This document shows, in pieces, positions 58,335 to 64,000 of a stretch of 64,000 nt of DNA; position 1 is the stretch's first letter, and every line of letters begins with the position of its first letter. The notes under the pieces are model-generated. The model was not told where the DNA came from. It did no database searches and saw nothing but the letters and a program-made list of their open reading frames with translations. Location of the stretch: NCBI GenBank assembly GCA_002946415.1, contig NJPS01000002.1:124001-188000 (forward strand). Direction: 5' to 3'. The DNA comes from Rutstroemia sp. NJR-2017a BVV2. Its lineage: Eukaryota > Ascomycota > Leotiomycetes > Helotiales > Rutstroemiaceae. The translations under genes were made by a program, and so were the position numbers.

Positions 58335-59317
58335 TGTGATGCTTGTAGACGGAGCCAGATGAATGCTGAAGTCAGATGACTCGCGCTTTACGGTTATTTG
58401 TAGTTAGGTTTAATATGAAAAAAGCTGGGAGTTTGCCTGTGTGTGGGCCCGAACAGCTGATACCGATAAAGATTTCCAGTTTCACGAGCCTTCGATCGCC
58501 AGTACCGGCACGACGTCCGCGGTAGGTGTTGGAGTCTGGAGAGATCGATCCAAAATCCCCACCTCCACAGAAGAAGCCTCACTTACGTCAGCATAAGCCG
58601 AACTGCAGTGAGAACCAGGGTTTCTTGATCAGCAACCTCATTGGCTCTTAGAAGCTCAGCCGTTAAAAGGGCTGGCGTGAGCTGCGATATGGTATGTTGT
58701 GCAGTTGAGCAGTCACCGGATTGACTCTATAATCGAGTAGGTTAGATAAAGGACAACATTATCTGGTGCAAGCAGTAAAATGGAGTTGTAGGTAAGTAGC
58801 ATTGGTATCTCATATGTAAGCCAAGACATAGCGATGCTTATGTACAATCGGTTTCTTAAAATAACCCTTGAAGATGTAAGGCAATTAGCTAGTGAAATCG
58901 TACATGGACGCAAAATACAGCACTTCATACCTATTACCATTGTTTCCCGTTGCCACGAAGAGTTCTCAGTTGCATCCCGCACAGAGCATGTCGCACCAGA
59001 TCCGGCATAAAGAGCGATGTGGTTTCCGGCAAGGCAACAATCCGCCACCAAGGAGCTGGGCATTCATATCTCGTAGTCTGACACCAGAGAACTGTCCAGA
59101 TCATCTCTAGGCAGTATTCTATCACCAAGTAGCTGGGCATTGATATCTCGAAGTCTGACACCAGGGAACTGTCCAGATCATCTCCAGCTAGTACCTTCGC
59201 ATTATTTGCGCCGACACCCTACGTGTTAAGGACAAGACTCAGGATCCACGACCTTGAAGCTCAGAATCATGGCGCTTCTTCCATAAATTCCTCCTATACA
59301 ACGCACTAAGCTGCTTA
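58335..59317. other. Intergenic with a 77 bp tandem duplication
   Basis: No gene is established. A 116-codon minus-strand frame (58713-59063) has no recognisable motif. A diverged 77 bp direct duplication occupies 59046-59192. Confidence 0.5.
59046..59192. repeat. 77 bp diverged tandem duplication
   Basis: Copy 1 starts CACCAAGGAGCTGGGC at 59046 and copy 2 starts CACCAAGTAGCTGGGC at 59123. They align for about 70 bp with roughly nine differences. On the minus strand both can encode a related peptide around DDLDSSLVSD, but copy 1 contains a stop. Confidence 0.85.
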
Positions 59318-60223
59318 TTATAACATTTTCTTCGCTAGTTTTGCCGGGAGAAGAAGTGTATTTCCTTCGTAGAGACCTGCCGTGTTGAGTCCGGCGATCT
59401 GACTTCTCTTTCGTTCAAAGTTTTGCATGAGTTGCGAAGCCGAAAACACTTCTCCTCGCTTTCGGGTAGGAGCTACAACCCAGGCGTAGCGCAGCCAATT
59501 GGTTTGCGGTATGATGCCAATCATAGATTTCTCCGGCATAGCCTTCTGGATAACGTCTGGCCGAAGATGCAAACATCTATCAAGTAACTTCTCCATTTCT
59601 CCTCGGTTTGGTACTTCATCTTTCTTGCGACTCCACGCCACACCGATTTCTACAATATAGCCACTTTCCAACCAGGACCTGGCTTTCTCCAATCTGTCTT
59701 GTATAAAATTCCAATTGGTGTCGGGACTGAAGTTTAGATATTTGCAATCGCTTGCAGGATTCCCGGCTTTGTATGAGGGCGGTCGTCTGTAGGGCTTGGT
59801 CTCTTGATGCTCGGCTTGTTGGAGACAATACTGATTCGGATTCTTTTGATTGAGAGGTCGTGCTAGAAGCATTCCGCCATGCAGATGATTATCGAGAACA
59901 TGTTGTAAACTGACCTCTTCGTAAGAAGGATTATCCACGACGCTAGGCACAGTCCTGACACGACTGCTTTCGTCGACGTCCTTCACATCCTTGTATTCAA
60001 TTGACTCTGGACTGAGGAGTTGAAGCTTGCACGACTCAGCTGGAGGGAATTCGAGGTTCTGGTAGTCCAAAATATCGCGACCAGGTAAATTTTTGAATGA
60101 AACTGCGGTTATCCAGAGTTTTAGACCCTGACGTTGTTGGTGCACGGGAATTATTGAGAGAGCTCTGTAGCTACGCAGTCGAGGCGCGATTGAGAGTATG
60201 CAGCAACTGGATCTTGAAAACAT
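59318..60223 (-). CDS. Uncharacterised protein, possible divergent mitochondrial IF3-like factor
   Basis: A single exon of 301 aa. The first 40 residues are rich in Arg, Ser and Leu with almost no acidic residues (MFSRSSCCILSIAPRLRSYR), as in a mitochondrial presequence. The region of about 165-260 resembles the C-terminal domain of translation initiation factor IF3 in pattern. It has a strand KYLNFSPDTNWNFIQDRLEK, a helix ending SWLESGYIVEIGVAWSRKKD, a second helix with GEMEKLLDRCL and a final strand WLRYAWVVAP. No catalytic motif is present. If correct, it would act in mitoribosome initiation. The resemblance is by eye and weak, so an unknown fungal protein is the fallback. No introns. Confidence 0.6.
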   Translation of the reverse strand: MFSRSSCCILSIAPRLRSYRALSIIPVHQQRQGLKLWITAVSFKNLPGRDILDYQNLEFPPAESCKLQLLSPESIEYKDVKDVDESSRVRTVPSVVDNPSYEEVSLQHVLDNHLHGGMLLARPLNQKNPNQYCLQQAEHQETKPYRRPPSYKAGNPASDCKYLNFSPDTNWNFIQDRLEKARSWLESGYIVEIGVAWSRKKDEVPNRGEMEKLLDRCLHLRPDVIQKAMPEKSMIGIIPQTNWLRYAWVVAPTRKRGEVFSASQLMQNFERKRSQIAGLNTAGLYEGNTLLLPAKLAKKML

Positions 60224-60545
60224 GTTGCACAGCCCACATAGAGGCGTGGTAGTTCATCGGCGCACATGGAAATTTGTTCGAGACTCTAAATTCTGCCACG
60301 ACCAAGTATATGGATTTGGAAGGCGGTAGTCTAACTTTTCAAACCTTTAATTGGTCAGATTACCTTTTGCATGAGATTACCTAATACTAATCCGTACCCA
60401 ACACCCCACCTGCCCCTACGAAAGTAAAACCACCAGTGCCTCCTCACCTACAAATATCTCTCTTAGATAAGTTCAAGGCGTCTGTCCATATCTCGCAATA
60501 ATTCATGCAATCTCTAGTTTTACCACGCCCAATGAATCTGGGGCT
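60224..60545. other. Short intergenic region
   Basis: Nothing recognisable. It contains the promoter of the IF3-like gene and the 3' UTR of the glycosyltransferase. Confidence 0.5.
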
Positions 60546-63500
60546 TCAGGCAATATCACTTTTCTTTTTCTCGAATTCTTCCAATACACGATTCACACTC
60601 CCGTCATCACCCGCCTCCCCCGCTTCCCGCATAAAGTTCTCCCGTTGGCGGGCCATATAAGAGCCATAGACCTGTCGAGTGAGCATGATTCTTTGCTGAG
60701 TTCGCGAAAGTGACGCCATGCTCATCGATCTATACATCCCTAGAAATGGATACGCGAAGAGTCCAAACATGCCTAGATATAACTTAGCCACCACTCGCCA
60801 AGGCATGAGGATGAAATTAAGAACGGGAACATACCTGCACCAGGTCCCGTTACCAAGCCCATTGTTCCCTTTGCAACTCCTTTTGAGAATCCCGCCCAAC
60901 CACCCTCTTTCGCTCCTTTGTAAGGCTTGGTGACAACCCCAGAGAGCCCGTCCATGAAGCCATAACCGAATGTCTAAGGATGGCCCATCATTAGTCAAAG
61001 TCTAGCAACGAACTCTGCCTATACGTACCTTTCCAGCAACCACCCCGCCGCTTTTCCAGTCCTTCACGCGGCCATGATCTCGAACCTCTTCGCCATACAA
61101 CCGTGGCATTTGATGCAGTCCTTCAGTAATCGCCAATGGGAAATCAACAAGCGTCGCTTTGGGTAATGCTCCAGCCATTTTACCAAATCCCTTTCCGACG
61201 GATACCGCTGCTCTTTTTGAAGAATTTTCTTCGCTTTTATCACCGTATGCTTTCGCTGGTCCTGCAAACACCTCGCCAAATCCAGATGTGAACGTAACTA
61301 GCGTGCCTAAGAGGACAGATGAGCCGGCGGTCACAGGATCCCACCGCTGGTTCTCAATGTGAGTGGGTTTAGATTGATAGCTAATTTGCGAGTGCAATGT
61401 CAGCAAGCCATTGCTTCATATTTTAGGATACATTGTACCAGAAATTGGGGGCTCACAGCTTGAGATGCTTCGCATCAATTTTCTTCTGCTCAGAAAGTAT
61501 GACTGCTGCCTTATCTGAGAGTTTGAGATTCATCTTCGACCGCGAATACAGCCAGACAGCAGGTTCTTCTGGAATCAAATCGCAAGACATGGCCTCTATG
61601 GGAAGGTTCTGGCGGAATGATGTCACAGCACTTGCGACACCATTCTCGGCGCGCATTTTCCGGGAGATGTCGGCCGCAGCATTAAGTGCTTCTTCGGTCA
61701 AGCAATACTGAATCGCTTGTGTAAGATTTTCTTGGTTTAGCAACTTGTGGTGAATAGGCGGCGGGCCCGCGTGGGCAGCTGCAATCATCTGTCCCCAGAA
61801 TTGTTGACTGTGGCAAGACTGTTAGCGTTTATACTCCACGAATAGGCCTATCCCTTTCGGAACAGGCGTTGAAGCATTCGAGTATTGTGGGTAACTGTAA
61901 AGAGGGACATACTCTCCAAAGAAAGGGACAATAGTGGTAGGCCGGCCGTTGAGGAGCCCGCATGCCGTCGTGCCAGCACCACCATGGTGAACAACGCATG
62001 ACACATGCTTGAAGAGCCACTCTATCTCGTGTCAGCGTCATACTGCAAATGCTTAAGATTAATTACCATGAGGGCAGTCATCGATGAATAAGACGTTCGG
62101 ATCGCTTTGACCAGTACCGAGCTTGCTCCATCCCCGAGAGATGATGGCTCTCACACCACTCGCTCGAACAGCACCGAGTAGTATATCCGTCATTTTCGCT
62201 GCATCATCCATGACAATGCTTCCAAAGCCGATATATACCGGCATCGATCCGGATTCCAAGAAAATTTCCAGTTCCTGGTAAGGTGTATAATCCGGATCCG
62301 CACGGAAAAAGAAACCGCATACATCTTCCAAGGTTAGCTAAGAAAGTAGTTAACAATTCGGGATTTTGATTGTTTGTCCAAGCAGCGTACTATTCAAGGT
62401 TCGTTGGACGAACACTCCTCAAGAGGGATTCTTACCGATGTAGCTAGGCCAGTCTGTAGGCTTTTTGACGAAGGACGGAGACCAACAGTACGTAAAAGGT
62501 ACTTGTAGGTATTCGGGAAGCGAGGCACCCATTGTTGTTGGTACGGCTTCAAGGCTCAGCGACTTTTTTCTCCAAGCATTGATGATATCCGACAGACTAA
62601 ACGACGTCGTTAGTATGTAGTACGATTAAAACTTGCCAGGAAAGCATCTCACCCTTGCCAGGTCATCATCGCAACAAGTCCGTAGGACAAATAATTCGTC
62701 GTACTTGGGTCGGCATTCGAACGCTCAATGTTCGCAAGAGGGTGAGGAAACGCCCTCGTAGGACTCCATGGCATAGTGAAGACAAGGTGCAAAGGGATAC
62801 CCAATGCCTGGGCGCAATGCACGTGAGCGAAACTTGGTGGGTTGGCAATGATAGCATGCGCAATGAAAGGAATATTTGTCTCCGGATCCGGTTCTATGCA
62901 GGACCTCCAGCAGCCTTCGAGCATTTCGTAAATCATCTTACGTTTCTTTGAGATCTCCCCAGAAAGTATCGTCTCGAATTTTGGGATGATGCCCGGATTT
63001 TTGACCATGTACTAGACAATTCAGTGATTTCGTAGAAGAATCTTGGTAGAGCTCACTCACTGCCATTAAAGATGATGGATCTCCGCCGATAGGAAAGAAC
63101 TCTAGACCCGTCTTTGTCACGAAATCTCGAAAAACATCATGAGATGCAATCCGAACTCGATGCCCCTCCGAGCGCAATTGGTGACCTAGAGCGAGAAACG
63201 GTTGTACATCACCTGTAAAGCTTAGCAAAGAGCATGAAAGGGACATGTATGCACATACCTCGACTACCGACTATCTGAATCACGATGTTCAACCGGGGAG
63301 GATTTAAGTTGCCACTGTTCGGTACAGGGTGGCTTTTTCATGCAATGTAGCAGGCTTTATGGCAGCGAGTATCTTCTCGGAGGCAAGGAGATTGATAGAT
63401 ATTCTTCCGTCATCTAAATGCGAAGATGAATCGTCAGTTCTCTACACCCGAGTCACATGTGCAATTACACACCTTGAGCAACAACAGATGTGGATATGTT

Positions 63501-63626
63501 CTCCCCCGAGCCTTTCAACTCGTAAATTGGCGGCCTCTCCCAGTCAAAGTCTGAGCTTTCGGTTTGCTCTTCTCCATCACTCTGGCTGTAAGGAGGCGGT
63601 TCGGCACGGTCGGTGTTTTTTCCCAT
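60546..63626 (-). pseudogene. Sterol 3-beta-glucosyltransferase-like (GT28/UGT) gene with one apparent frameshift
   Basis: The family moves glucose from UDP-glucose to ergosterol or similar lipids. There are eleven exons: 63473-63626, 63259-63413, 63061-63212, 62653-63011, 62436-62596, 62067-62324, 61913-62021, 61457-61807, 61029-61380, 60835-60973 and 60546-60772. The N-terminal GT28 fold starts NIVIQIVGSRGDVQPFLALG. The donor-binding part has YIGFGSIVM and [19 protein letters not shown], then PFFGDQQFWG. The C-terminal third is Gly/Lys-rich, with KPYKGAKEGGWAGFSKGVAK. There is no PH/GRAM domain, so it is shorter than Atg26. Exons 3-11 sum in frame. Exon 2 must change frame between HEKAT and PNSGNLNPPR, near a short C run (minus strand; 63326-63333), one base short. 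A single-base assembly error would leave an intact gene of about 805 aa. Confidence 0.8.
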
Positions 63627-64000
63627 TGTACTTGGCTAGTGATCTGGATTGACCAATGAGAGATACAGTAGGATGGCGGGATACACAATCTTTGAAGGCC
63701 GTGTCGTGGTTCAATTTCTAGAGCTTCTTGTTTCTAATAACTAAGTGATGCAGGGCAGCAAAGATATCGAGCGAGCACCCGGTCTTATATGTGTTTTTGC
63801 CTGTTTCATCTTCTCCAAAGAGTGACTGTTAGTCTAGTGGACCAAAGGTAATTGCGACAGTTCTCGAGTGCTGTAGCTGCATAGCCCCAAAACAACTATT
63901 GACAACCTGGGTAGGACTTAAAAAAACAAACGTTCAGACGTTCAGATGAATGAACGATTGAGTGTGGGCAGTACAATTACTGTGCGAAGTAGCGTCATAG
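63627..64000. promoter_or_regulatory. Promoter region of the glycosyltransferase gene
   Basis: This is 374 bp upstream of the ATG at 63626 on the minus strand. No TATA element or other gene was recognised before the window ends. Confidence 0.4.

Noticed and set aside
1..64000. tRNA, rRNA, CRISPR arrays, riboswitches and complete transposons
   Set aside because: None was recognised by eye. A tRNA search program would be needed to exclude a tRNA gene formally.

Overview
The window comes from a filamentous ascomycete (Pezizomycotina). Most genes are interrupted by 45-110 bp spliceosomal introns with GTAAGT/GTGAGT-type donors, CTRAC-like branch points and CAG/TAG acceptors. The gene content (HET-domain protein, UstYa/DUF3328 protein, GT28-type sterol glycosyltransferase, fungal chromatin subunits) fits the same group. 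A leotiomycete (Helotiales) is my best guess, but that rests on impression, not alignment. No rRNA, tRNA, CRISPR array or complete autonomous transposon was recognised. One 200 bp MITE-like element was.

Layout. 0.8-2.3 kb: delta-12 fatty acid desaturase (-). 2.3-6.9 kb: gene-poor and strongly pyrimidine-rich. 6.9-10.7 kb: RRM+PUF RNA-binding protein (-), whose 318 bp intron carries the MITE-like insertion. 14.0-16.1 kb: YL1/Swc2 subunit of the SWR1 complex (+). 16.7-27.4 kb: an accessory block holding a CYP52-like P450 broken by an 11 bp tandem duplication, the remains of a second P450, an intact UstYa-like gene, an intact secreted protein made of two homologous halves, a decayed fungal gene of unknown function and an MFS transporter with two disabling lesions. 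29.4-49.1 kb: conserved nuclear genes, namely an Rco1-like double-PHD protein (-), a PA2G4/Cdb4-like protein (-), Snf5 (+), Sgf73 (+) and Pds5 (-). 50.9-52.8 kb: Ser/Thr-rich GPI-anchored surface protein (+). 53.8-55.0 kb: mRNA capping guanylyltransferase (+). 56.7-58.3 kb: HET-domain protein (-). 59.3-60.2 kb: possible divergent mitochondrial IF3-like protein (-). 60.5-63.6 kb: 11-exon sterol-glucosyltransferase-like gene (-) with one apparent frameshift.

Themes. (1) Chromatin and transcription factors are concentrated here: SWR1, Rpd3S, SWI/SNF, SAGA, cohesin maintenance and mRNA capping all have a subunit in the window. (2) The 16.7-27.4 kb block looks like the eroding edge of a secondary-metabolism or effector locus, with oxidases and a transporter dying around an intact UstYa gene and an intact secreted protein. 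Splice sites were checked by requiring exon lengths to sum in frame. Where they did not (two P450s, MFS, the decayed gene, the glycosyltransferase) I report lesions, which could also be assembly errors.
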